Assembly (NCBI GenBank): GCA_035541875.1
Contig: DATKML010000015.1
Coordinates: forward strand, 1 to 64,000
Length of the DNA stretch: 64,000 nucleotides
Origin: JAJPHI01 sp035541875
Lineage (GTDB): Bacteria; Desulfobacterota; Binatia; Binatales; Binataceae
Direction: 5' to 3'
Made by a program: the position numbers and the translations under genes. The notes under the pieces are model-generated. The model was given only the letters and a program-made list of their open reading frames with translations, did no database searches and had not been told where the DNA came from. Within the stretch, counting starts at the first letter, position 1. Each line of letters opens with the position of its first letter. This document shows, in pieces, positions 10,141 through 17,125 of the stretch.

Positions 10141-11013
10141 ATGAGCTCCCAAACCAAGTCGACTCCCGCAATGGCCGCGCCGGTTCTGAAAGAGCTTTCG
10201 CTGGTCCGATGCCGCCATCGGGGAGAACGTCCAAGACTGTATTTGGCGATCTTCGTTATCGCGATTATCGCGCTCGGCGGGCTCCTGCTGCGCGAGAAGG
10301 ACGTGATGTACGCGGCGGGTGCAATTTACCTGTCGATGCTGTTCACGGCACTACAGGCCAAACTCCATTATCGATTGCACGGCGCCGAGGTCACTCCAAC
10401 GCAGTTCCCGGCTGTTTATCGAATCGCTGAAGAGTTGCGGAAGCGGTTTGACGCACCCGACATCCGTATCTTCGTGTTGCGCAAACAACTCTTCCGCGCC
10501 GAGGCTTTTGGATTGAGTTCGCCATACGTGGTTGTCCTGCCGTCGGTACTGATCGATGCGCTCGAACTCGAAGAATTGAAGTATGTGCTCGGGCAGGCTT
10601 TCGGTCAGATCTGCTTCGGCCATACCAAAGTCGCACTGCTGCTGGGCGGACAGGAGTCAGACCTGCCGGCCGTCCTGTCATGGGCTGCCTGGCTACGCGA
10701 TCTGATCTTTGCCGGTTATTGGCGAGCCGCAACGGCCAGCGCGGATCGCGCAGGGATCGTTGCTTGCGGCGATGCGGCCACGGCGATACGAACGCAACTC
10801 AAGCTTTCCGTCGGCACGAATCAGTTGCAGGAGATCAATCCCGCGGATCTACTCCGACAGGCGTCCAAGGTCAGCGAGGGTTTCACGCGTTTTCAAGCGA
10901 TGCTGATTCGATGGCGCAGCCCCACCCAACCATTGATCCCAAGACTGAAGGATATGGCTGCGTGGGCCGGAGTGTTGCCCGCGTTCGGCCTCGACGATCA
11001 GCCGAATCCATGA
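10141..11013 (+). CDS. M48-peptidase-like membrane protein with destroyed HExxH motif
   Basis: The 290-residue protein has two adjacent hydrophobic segments (LAIFVIAIIALGGLLL and YAAGAIYLSMLFTALQ, residues about 36-80) and then an M48-like region: IRIFVLRKQLFRAEAFGLSSPYVVVLPSVLIDAL, then ELKYVLGQAFGQICFGH. In active M48 peptidases the last segment reads L-x-x-V-x-A-H-E-x-x-H. Here residues 152-156 are Q-A-F-G-Q, so both zinc histidines and the catalytic glutamate are missing. It is probably a non-catalytic member with a binding or scaffold role. Start ATG at 10141; an upstream in-frame codon at 10099 is less likely. Confidence 0.65.
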   Translation: MSSQTKSTPAMAAPVLKELSLVRCRHRGERPRLYLAIFVIAIIALGGLLLREKDVMYAAGAIYLSMLFTALQAKLHYRLHGAEVTPTQFPAVYRIAEELRKRFDAPDIRIFVLRKQLFRAEAFGLSSPYVVVLPSVLIDALELEELKYVLGQAFGQICFGHTKVALLLGGQESDLPAVLSWAAWLRDLIFAGYWRAATASADRAGIVACGDAATAIRTQLKLSVGTNQLQEINPADLLRQASKVSEGFTRFQAMLIRWRSPTQPLIPRLKDMAAWAGVLPAFGLDDQPNP

Positions 11014-11098
11014 GGCAAAGGCCGCGACAAGTATCACGAAACCGCACACGCCCAAGGTTGATCGCGGAGGCCCAACTCCGCCCATTGTTAAGCGAGCG

Positions 11099-11521
11099 TT
11101 AACTTTTGTGACGCGCGACCAGACCGACGAAGTCGGCTTCAGTGAGAATACCGACGAGGCGGCCACCCTCTACTACGGGTAGGCACCCAATTTTGCGCGT
11201 CATCAGGATTTTCGCGGCTTCGAGCAGCGTTGTGTCAGGCGTGGTGGTCACCAGATCGGTAGCCATCACTTCCTTAACGAGCAGGTTATCGAGCACCTTC
11301 CGCTGGCCGTGTTGTCCGTAGCCCAGTGCCTTGGCGAGCGCACCGCGGAAAAGGTCACGCTGACTTACCAAACCAACCAATTCGCGTTCGTCATCATCCA
11401 ATACCGGCAGATGGCGTATGCGGCCGAGGTTCATAATGTCGTCCGCCAGCGACAGCGTATCATTGCGCTTGAGGGTCGTGACGTCAGAGGTCATCAGATC
11501 GCGAACGCGCAGGCTCTCCAT
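11099..11521 (-). CDS. Tandem CBS-domain protein
   Basis: The 140-residue product consists of two CBS domains: VRDLMTSDVTTLKRNDTLS...LVGLVSQRDLF and VKEVMATDLVTTTPDTTLLEAAK...LVGILTEADFV. Stand-alone CBS pairs bind adenine nucleotides and act as energy sensors. The gene follows a universal stress protein (start 11981) with a 25-base gap, and both follow the small gene at 11965-12156, so the three probably form one minus-strand operon. This pairing of Usp and CBS proteins recurs across the window. Confidence 0.9.
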   Translation of the reverse strand: MESLRVRDLMTSDVTTLKRNDTLSLADDIMNLGRIRHLPVLDDDERELVGLVSQRDLFRGALAKALGYGQHGQRKVLDNLLVKEVMATDLVTTTPDTTLLEAAKILMTRKIGCLPVVEGGRLVGILTEADFVGLVARHKS

Positions 11522-11546
11522 TCCAGTCTCTCCATCTCTACGAAGA

Positions 11547-11981
11547 TCATACTGCCGAACGGACCGTCAAGGTCGGAATCGGCGACAATCGTACTACCCG
11601 CTCGGCAACGCTGCCCAAGACAAGGTGGGAGACGCCTCGACGTCCGTGCGTCGACAGTATCACTAGGTCAGCATGACAACGCTTGGCCGCTGCCAGAATC
11701 CCGTCGCCGGGATCGCCGAGTTCGACCGCAAGCTCGTACTTGGCCCCATCTAGGTTGCGGCGGCCAAGCTCCTCGAGTTTCAGGGAGGCGTCCTCCATTT
11801 GCGACTTCTGCAATTCGCCAAGGACGTAGCCTTCAGAGGCGAGCGGAGTCACCCATACGACATGCGAGAGTATTACAACGCCGTCACCGGCACGCGCCAG
11901 CGCAGCCGCTTCCTTGATCGTAGCGGGAGCGTAATCGTCGAAATCGACAGCACATAGAATCCGCTTATAGGGAAAGCTCAT
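11547..11981 (-). CDS. Universal stress protein (UspA family)
   Basis: The 144-residue protein begins YKRILCAVDFDDYAPATIKEA, the family first strand and helix, and ends with the ATP-loop region STHGRRGVSHLVLGSVAERVVR, so it is probably of the nucleotide-binding type. I chose the ATG at 11981 (MSFPYKRILC) over the one six codons upstream by similarity to the paralogue at 17126-17932 (MAFPYRKILC). It overlaps the end of the 63-residue gene by 17 bases, suggesting translational coupling. Confidence 0.9.
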   Translation of the reverse strand: MSFPYKRILCAVDFDDYAPATIKEAAALARAGDGVVILSHVVWVTPLASEGYVLGELQKSQMEDASLKLEELGRRNLDGAKYELAVELGDPGDGILAAAKRCHADLVILSTHGRRGVSHLVLGSVAERVVRLSPIPTLTVRSAV

Positions 11982-12156
11982 AGTCCCTCGTGGCGTCATC
12001 CCGGGCTGGCCGGTAGTGCGCCATTTTTTTATAGACTCCCATCACAATACGATCGAAACGGTCGCCGCGCGCATCGGGGTAGCGCCTGCGTACGATCTCC
12101 TTGGCGCGCTCCCAGAGTTCCTCTTGCTCGACGGTCTTTACTACGCCGACCGGCAC
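11965..12156 (-). CDS. Small conserved-type protein, 63 residues
   Basis: A GTG at 12154-12156, preceded by GGAGAGG, opens a 63-residue frame. The central part, ELWERAKEIVRRRYPDARGD followed by RFDRIVMGVYKKM, has the look of small bacterial proteins of about 60 residues with a W-x-x-A-K helix and an I-V-x-G-I-Y-K-K-M end that I have seen in anaerobes. No function is known to me. Support comes from the ribosome binding site, overlap with the usp gene, and a sigma-54-like promoter 26 bases upstream. Confidence 0.65.
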   Translation of the reverse strand: MPVGVVKTVEQEELWERAKEIVRRRYPDARGDRFDRIVMGVYKKMAHYRPARDDATRDYELSL

Positions 12157-12181
12157 GTTGGCACCTCTCCACCGAGATTAG

Positions 12182-12197
12182 AGCATCAACTGTGCCG
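12182..12197 (-). promoter_or_regulatory. Sigma-54-like -24/-12 promoter for the small protein-usp-CBS operon
   Basis: On the minus strand the site reads CGGCACAGTTGATGCT, which has the invariant GG-N10-GC and matches TGGCAC-N5-TTGCW except at the first T and one T of the -12 box. The predicted start of transcription is near 12171, 15 bases before the GTG. Among the window's sigma-54 candidates this is one of the weaker ones, and no good copy of the 17-bp palindrome lies upstream. Confidence 0.5.
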
Positions 12198-12239
12198 CCG
12201 CCCGCGAGGATATCAGTCGATGTTACCGGGACGCGAGCG

Positions 12240-12251
12240 CACCATATGGTG
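12240..12251. promoter_or_regulatory. Perfect 12-bp palindrome CACCATATGGTG
   Basis: It lies about 75 bases upstream of the predicted transcription start of the 12156-11099 operon, in the gap after the regulator gene. Its inner spacing (CC-ATAT-GG) is one base longer than in the recurring enhancer-like palindrome, so it may be a divergent copy or an unrelated operator. Confidence 0.3.
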
Positions 12252-12298
12252 GTACGCCCCTAAGCGAGGCGACCAGCAGAAGGCACCCACGATGGGCA

Positions 12299-13828
12299 TC
12301 AAACCAAATTGTATTTAGCGATCTTTGCGTAAAGCTTTTTGCGCGAGATGTTGAGTAGTCGCGCCGCTTCAGTCTTGTTGCCGGAGGCGTTCTCCAAGGC
12401 ACGTCGGACGACATCACGCTCCACATCAGCGAAGGTTGCCGAGCGAGCCGCAACGTTTACCGTAGGAGGCGATGCCGGCGCCGTGAGTTGGCTGACGCTT
12501 GGCGGCAGGTCTTCCAGCTGGATCACCGGCGAGCTGCCGAAGGTGAAGCTGCTCTCGATAACGTTCGAGAGCTCACGAACGTTACCCGGCCATTCGTAGC
12601 GCATCATCGCTTCGAGCGCGGCCGGTGCAATCCCCACAACAGACTCCGAACGAGTCATCCGCTGATTGAACAGCGCGATAAAGTGATCGACCAGCAGTGG
12701 GATGTCACCCTTACGCTCTCGCAGCGGCGGTACATTCAGCACGCTAGCCTGGAGGCGATAGTAGAGGTCCTGACGCAAACGCCCTTCGCTGATTGCGATT
12801 TCCGGATCCCGGTTGGTCGAAGCAATGAGCCGTACATTGACCGGAACTTCGCGCAATGTCCCGACGGGACGAATCGCTTTCTCCTGGATCGCACGCAGTA
12901 GTTTACTCTGCGTCTCAGCGCTCATCTCGGTAATTTCGTCGAGGAACAGGGTGCCACCTTCAGCTGCGCGAAAGAGGCCCGGGTAATCGGCGACGGCACC
13001 ACTAAAGGCCCCGCGCTTATAGCCGAAGAGCTCGCTCTCGATTAGGTCCTTGGGCAACGCCGCGCAGTTGAGCGCGACGAATGGAGCAGCCGCCATCGGG
13101 CCACTTTCGCGAATCGCGCGAGCGATCAGTTCCTTACCCGTGCCGCTCTCGCCCACAATAAGGATAGTTCCGGTCGTCCGACCGGCCGCCGCGATCCGAT
13201 CGTACAAGGTCTGCATTGCATGACTTGAACCGACGAGGCCGTGAAAGCTGCGGCGAGCAGTGGGAGCGAGCTGCGACGCTTCGCGCTCCAACGTCCCGAT
13301 ACGAACTCGGGTAGAAGCATCGTGAACACGAAAATAGGCGTCGGCAAGCAGGAAAATCCGGATGTGGCTCAGCTTGTCGAAGAGCGTGTACAGATGGATG
13401 TTTACGGGCTGGTCATGGATCGCAAGAATTTTATGCGCAGCCTCTTCAAAAAGATGGAGAGATGCGATTAGTTCACCGAGGGGTACACGCTTCTCGGCGA
13501 GACTTTCGCCAAGCCGCGCCACATTTGCAGCGAACCGATCCATATCCTTTTCGATCAGGGAAGCTTCATTGAACGCGAGACCCGGCTCGAAGGTACGTCG
13601 GAACTCGGCCTCCGACATCGAGGCTTCTTCGCCAAAATGGAGAACGTAAAGCTGATACCATTCACTGACGACTTCGCTCCGACTATCAATAATCGTCTTC
13701 AGCAGAGGCCGAAGTTCGTCGAGGTCTTCATCCCAGAGGAGATGGAAGTGACGCGGCGTTCCGCACCGTAATCCTTGTAAGCCTCTCTCGATTGCTTCCG
13801 CGGATTGAGATTCGGACCATCCTGACAT
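12299..13828 (-). CDS. Sigma-54-dependent enhancer-binding transcriptional activator with RsbRD_N-like sensor
   Basis: The 509-residue protein has three parts. Residues 1-190 are helical, with LLKTIIDSRSEVVSEWYQLY and LGESLAEKRVPLGELIASLH, resembling the RsbRD N-terminal family, a relative of globin-type sensors; the signal is unknown. Residues 197-430 are the AAA+ domain with Walker A GESGTGKE (226-233), GAFSGA (273-278; the sigma-54-contacting loop is usually GAFTGA), Walker B GGTLFLDE and the arginine-containing REVPVNVRLIASTNR. Residues 465-509 are a Fis-type helix-turn-helix (NKTEAARLLNISRKKLYAKI). AAGGAG precedes the ATG. It is the only sigma-54 activator here and the leading candidate to bind the palindrome found next to its gene at 13960-13976. 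Confidence 0.95.
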   Translation of the reverse strand: MSGWSESQSAEAIERGLQGLRCGTPRHFHLLWDEDLDELRPLLKTIIDSRSEVVSEWYQLYVLHFGEEASMSEAEFRRTFEPGLAFNEASLIEKDMDRFAANVARLGESLAEKRVPLGELIASLHLFEEAAHKILAIHDQPVNIHLYTLFDKLSHIRIFLLADAYFRVHDASTRVRIGTLEREASQLAPTARRSFHGLVGSSHAMQTLYDRIAAAGRTTGTILIVGESGTGKELIARAIRESGPMAAAPFVALNCAALPKDLIESELFGYKRGAFSGAVADYPGLFRAAEGGTLFLDEITEMSAETQSKLLRAIQEKAIRPVGTLREVPVNVRLIASTNRDPEIAISEGRLRQDLYYRLQASVLNVPPLRERKGDIPLLVDHFIALFNQRMTRSESVVGIAPAALEAMMRYEWPGNVRELSNVIESSFTFGSSPVIQLEDLPPSVSQLTAPASPPTVNVAARSATFADVERDVVRRALENASGNKTEAARLLNISRKKLYAKIAKYNLV

Positions 13829-13959
13829 TAAAAACTCCTTAAATGCTTTGGTAGGCCGATTTCAATCTAAGCACTATAAGCGGTCGGTGCACAAATAAAG
13901 TTGGCAGAATTTACAAAAACTCGCGACCAAGGAGGCTTGAAAGCTTCGCGCTAGAAGAT

Positions 13960-13976
13960 TGTATCCGATGGATACA
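13960..13976. promoter_or_regulatory. Enhancer-like palindrome, copy 1 (perfect)
   Basis: TGTATCC-GAT-GGATACA is a perfect 7+3+7 inverted repeat. Its centre (13968) is 97 bases upstream of the transcription start predicted from the sigma-54 promoter at 14039-14054. It lies between the activator gene and the CBS gene. Confidence 0.75.
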
Positions 13977-14038
13977 CTGAATCGTAGCGAATGGGAGCGG
14001 GGGGTTACGCTCAGACCCAATTGTGGCGGGGACACAAG

Positions 14039-14054
14039 TGGCAGCGGAATTGCT
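14039..14054 (+). promoter_or_regulatory. Sigma-54 (-24/-12) promoter of the CBS-BCAM0308-HPF operon
   Basis: TGGCAGCGGAATTGCT matches TGGCAC-N5-TTGCW at all but one conserved position. The predicted transcription start is near 14065, 40 bases before the ATG at 14105. A TTGTG-N7-CACAA inverted repeat (14021-14037) sits directly upstream of the -24 box. Confidence 0.8.
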
Positions 14055-14104
14055 GTCTAACGAGATGAGCATCCGCTTTCGGTAATTGCGGCGGAGGATG
14101 ATCG

Positions 14105-14662
14105 ATGCCCGCAAGCAAGGCAAGAAAGATCTCAAAGCAAGCTGAGCTTCTTCCAAAGCGAGAGCCACCAGCTCCTTTGGTCTGTGAGAGTTGGATGAGC
14201 CTTGAGGTACTGACCGTCAAGCCGAAGGATTCAGTCGCACACGCGCGCGCTTTACTGGAGGAATATCGGATCAATCAGTTGCCCGTCGTAAAGAATCGCG
14301 ACGTGGTCGGTATCGTCACTGATCGCGACTTGCGCGATGCGGCTAACGCCGTCACAACGTCAGCTCGTCTGGCCGGAGTACCCGAACCTCCAACGGGGTT
14401 ACCGAGCCGCGTTACCGTCGATGAAGTCATGAGTGAAAAGCTTCTGATACTATCGCCGCGCAGTAGTCTGATTAAGGCTGCCGAACTGATGTTGAGGGAA
14501 CGGGTTGGCAGCGTACCCATAGTAGAAAATAAGCGACTGGTCGGCATCATCACGCGGAGCGACCTGCTTCATGCGTTCGTGGGAATCGCAAGGATGTTTG
14601 GAGAAGAAAACAAAGTGAACAAGATAAAAGGGAGAGCGCGGGCAGCGCAGAAAGGGGCCTAG
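14105..14662 (+). CDS. CBS-domain protein
   Basis: The 185-residue product has two CBS motifs, from VCESWMSLEVLTVKPKDSVAHA with VVGIVTDRDLRDA to VDEVMSEKLLILSPRSSLIKAAELM with LVGIITRSDLLHAF. A basic N-terminal leader of about 20 residues (KARKISKQ) and a basic tail (KGRARAAQKG) flank them. GGAGG precedes the ATG. It is the first gene of an operon driven by the sigma-54 promoter at 14039-14054. It is likely an adenine-nucleotide sensor; its partner is unknown. Confidence 0.9.
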   Translation: MPASKARKISKQAELLPKREPPAPLVCESWMSLEVLTVKPKDSVAHARALLEEYRINQLPVVKNRDVVGIVTDRDLRDAANAVTTSARLAGVPEPPTGLPSRVTVDEVMSEKLLILSPRSSLIKAAELMLRERVGSVPIVENKRLVGIITRSDLLHAFVGIARMFGEENKVNKIKGRARAAQKGA

Positions 14663-14663
14663 C

Positions 14664-15224
14664 TTGGCACAAACAAAACAGGCGCGAGGGCTAATCCGCA
14701 GTCTCAATCGAAGCGCGGTACGCGATGATAAAAGCCCGCCGGTTCGAAGGAAAACATCGCCACCGAGCGAGCCAACGATTTGCGCGCGCTGCGGCGCGGT
14801 CTACGTTCGGCGCACGTGGCGCCACGATCACGAACTGACCGACACTCAACTCAAGCGAGGACAGTGGGGCTTTTGCCCAGCCTGCCAGCAGGTGTCCCGT
14901 CTCGAAGGCCAAGGGCGGTTATTGATTCGGGGCGAGGGAGTTGCGGCCCAAGCAATGGAAATTCGCGGACGCATCGACAACGTCGCCGCACAGGCGGGAA
15001 AAACGCAACCGCAACGCAAACTCGTATCGGTCGATAAGCTCCCGCGCCAAGGCGGGATCGAGGTCCTGACAACTTCGCAAAAGCTGGCGCATCGACTGGC
15101 GCACGAACTGAAGAAAGCCTTTGGCGGACGCGTCGCTTACAATTGGAGTGATGATGGATCCTTACTGGCAACGTGGGATTTCGATAATCCCGCTTCGTCA
15201 GCCAAAGCCGGGAAGAAACGCTAG
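14664..15224 (+). CDS. BCAM0308-like zinc-ribbon protein
   Basis: The 186-residue product starts at a TTG two bases after the CBS stop. A zinc ribbon, C-A-R-C-G-A-V-Y then C-P-A-C-Q (about residues 38-73), is followed by an alpha/beta region (LVSVDKLPRQGGIEVLTTSQ, then LAHRLAHELKKAFGG) and a final strand-rich segment (YNWSDDGSLLATWDF). This order matches the BCAM0308 family, named after a gene of the low-oxygen-activated locus of Burkholderia cenocepacia. The molecular function is unknown; RNA or ribosome association would fit the ribosome hibernation gene downstream, but that is inference. Confidence 0.75.
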   Translation: MAQTKQARGLIRSLNRSAVRDDKSPPVRRKTSPPSEPTICARCGAVYVRRTWRHDHELTDTQLKRGQWGFCPACQQVSRLEGQGRLLIRGEGVAAQAMEIRGRIDNVAAQAGKTQPQRKLVSVDKLPRQGGIEVLTTSQKLAHRLAHELKKAFGGRVAYNWSDDGSLLATWDFDNPASSAKAGKKR

Positions 15225-15248
15225 TGGCCCATCGGCCGGGAGGCATCT

Positions 15249-15785
15249 ATGCAACGTCCGTTGAAAATCACTTCCCGCGATTTCAGTCTCAACGCTGGAG
15301 TTGAGGCGGAAATTCGCGATAAAGCTGCCGCGCTCGAAACCTACTATCCAAGACTGAGTGGATGCGAAGTCGTCGTCCGTGCGCCGGCGATTCATCATCA
15401 CCACAAAGGTGGCCCGTTCCTCGTTGAGTTGCGCCTGACGCTTCCAGGGAAAGAGCTAACCGTAAATCGGCAAGCCGAATCAGAGTTATCGGTTGCGATT
15501 CGCGAAGCCTTTGATGCAGCGAAACGGCAAATCGAAGATTACGGGCGCGAACAGCGGGGGTCAGTCAAAACCCACATCGAGGCCACTATCGGACGCGTCG
15601 TGCGAGTCCAGCCAGAACTTGAGTGCGGCTTTATTGAGACGCCGGATGGACGCGAAATCTATTTCCATCGTAACAGCGTGGTCGAGGGCCACTTCGACAA
15701 ATTGCAGGTCGGCACAGAGGTTCGCTTTGTCGAGGAACAAGGCGACGAAGGCCCGCAGGCAAGCTCACTCTACGTTCTCAAGTGA
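15249..15785 (+). CDS. Ribosome hibernation factor (HPF/RaiA) fused to a cold-shock-like domain
   Basis: The 178-residue protein has an N-terminal HPF/RaiA domain (residues 1-110: LKITSRDFSLNAGVEAEIRD, then LELRLTLP-type strands and AIREAFDAAKRQIEDY), which in this family binds the 30S decoding region and inactivates ribosomes in resting cells. Residues 112-178 resemble a cold-shock S1/OB domain (TIGRVVRVQPELECGFIETP, then EIYFHRNSVVEG). It is the third gene of the sigma-54-driven operon, 24 bases after the BCAM0308-like gene. Silencing of translation fits a dormancy role. Confidence 0.85.
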   Translation: MQRPLKITSRDFSLNAGVEAEIRDKAAALETYYPRLSGCEVVVRAPAIHHHHKGGPFLVELRLTLPGKELTVNRQAESELSVAIREAFDAAKRQIEDYGREQRGSVKTHIEATIGRVVRVQPELECGFIETPDGREIYFHRNSVVEGHFDKLQVGTEVRFVEEQGDEGPQASSLYVLK

Positions 15786-15792
15786 TCAGAGA

Positions 15793-15823
15793 GAGCTGGG
15801 CTGTCTTAGAAATAGCCCAGCTC
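15793..15823. terminator. Bidirectional hairpin between convergent genes
   Basis: A perfect 10-bp stem (GAGCTGGGCT at 15793-15802 with AGCCCAGCTC at 15814-15823) and an 11-base loop separates the hibernation gene from the convergent CoA-transferase gene, overlapping the latter's last codons. No T-run follows on either strand. Confidence 0.45.
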
Positions 15824-17116
15824 CTTCGCTTGCTGTGTGAGCTGGTCGCGAAACTTTGGATGAGCGATCGCAATCAGCGCCTCGGCGCGCTGAGTCGTCG
15901 ATTTCCCCCGCAAATTCGCGACGCCATATTCCGTCACGATATATTGCGTATCGGCGCGAGGGTCGGTGGCCGGCCCTTCGCACTTGGGGACGATGCGCGA
16001 CAGCGTGCCGTCTTTGGCGGTCGAGTAAGCGGCAAGGATCGATTTGCCCTCCTTCGATTGCTGGGCACCGCGCACAAAATCGAGCTGGCCACCGGGTGCG
16101 CTATACTGCAATCCGCCGACCGCTTCGGAATTGACCTCACCGTCGAGGCCGACCTCCAAAAAGCTGTTGATTGAAACGACCCGATCGTTGAGTCCGATAA
16201 TGTATGGGTCGTTCACAAAATCGACGGAATACACCTCCATACTGGAGTTATCGTTGAGAAATTCGTAGAACTCGCGATCGCCAGCGGCCAGCGTATAGAC
16301 ATTCTTGTGTCGTCGGACGTTCTTGTACTTGTTAGTCACCGCGCCGGATTTGATCAGCGCCATCACCGATGGCGTCATCAATTCGGTATGGATACCAAGA
16401 TCCTTGTGATTCACCAAATCGTGGCAAACAGCATTCGGAACACCGCCGACGCCGACTTGTAGCGTCGCTCGATCCGGCACCAACTCAACAATAAATTCTC
16501 CGATTGTGCGATCGAGATCACTTGGCGCACGCCCTGGAAGTTCCTGCAACGGACTCTCGTGCTCAACAATCGCAGTCACGTCGGAGATGTGAATCGCAGA
16601 GTCGCCGAAGGCCCGCGGCATCCGTGGATTCACCTCAACAATCAGACATTTGGCGCCGCGCGCGGTCGGGATGGTGTAATCGCCGTTGGTGCCGCAGCTA
16701 AAGAACCCCGCCTTATCCATCGGCGAGACCTGAAGGATGAAGGTATCGATCCCGATCTCGGCAAGCGTCGCAGGCATCGCGCTGAAGTTGCCGGGCATGT
16801 AGAAGACCACCTGCTTCTTGTCCGCCTCGCCCAGACGCATCAACGCACGTTCGAACATCGTCGGAAAGAATGGATGCGGCTTGATCACATCCATGTAGCG
16901 ATACTGCAGAATCGTCTGCGCGGCGGCGACCACCGAATGCGAATAGTAAACACGTAGCTCTTCGATCTTCCCGGCACGGATGCGGCCTTCGAGTGCCTCG
17001 AGCAGCGCCGGAGGTTCGCTGACCGCCATCCCCATCGAGAGTGTGCCGCACGTCGGAATCAGCTCGACGGCCTGTGCGGGCGTCATCAGTTTGGATTTAT
17101 ATTCTGCCGCGTACAT
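15806..17116 (-). CDS. Acetyl-CoA hydrolase / 4-hydroxybutyrate CoA-transferase family protein
   Basis: The 436-residue protein belongs to the class I CoA-transferase family of AbfT/Cat2/acetyl-CoA hydrolases. Visible segments include MTPAQAVELIPTCGTLSMGM, GVGGVPNAVCHDL, EVYSVDFVND and NSFLEVGLDGEVNSE (with the catalytic glutamate in the ExG-like segment GLDGEVN), then GGQLDFVRGA and YGVANLRGKS. It moves CoA between acyl-CoA and acetate or a hydroxyacid, which would allow acetate formation. It follows the Usp-CBS gene by nine bases on the same strand and so falls under the sigma-54 promoter at 17961-17976. Confidence 0.85.
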   Translation of the reverse strand: MYAAEYKSKLMTPAQAVELIPTCGTLSMGMAVSEPPALLEALEGRIRAGKIEELRVYYSHSVVAAAQTILQYRYMDVIKPHPFFPTMFERALMRLGEADKKQVVFYMPGNFSAMPATLAEIGIDTFILQVSPMDKAGFFSCGTNGDYTIPTARGAKCLIVEVNPRMPRAFGDSAIHISDVTAIVEHESPLQELPGRAPSDLDRTIGEFIVELVPDRATLQVGVGGVPNAVCHDLVNHKDLGIHTELMTPSVMALIKSGAVTNKYKNVRRHKNVYTLAAGDREFYEFLNDNSSMEVYSVDFVNDPYIIGLNDRVVSINSFLEVGLDGEVNSEAVGGLQYSAPGGQLDFVRGAQQSKEGKSILAAYSTAKDGTLSRIVPKCEGPATDPRADTQYIVTEYGVANLRGKSTTQRAEALIAIAHPKFRDQLTQQAKELGYF

Positions 17117-17125
17117 GGTGGCGGA

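Noticed and set aside
13901..13918. TTGGCAGAATTTACAAAA as a sigma-54 promoter
   Set aside because: The -24-like TGGCAG has no GC at the required distance.
13829..13959. A sigma-54 promoter for the activator gene itself, mirroring the one at 14039
   Set aside because: The expected position (-12 near 13883 on the minus strand) has no GG-N10-GC pattern, so the activator is probably expressed from another type of promoter.
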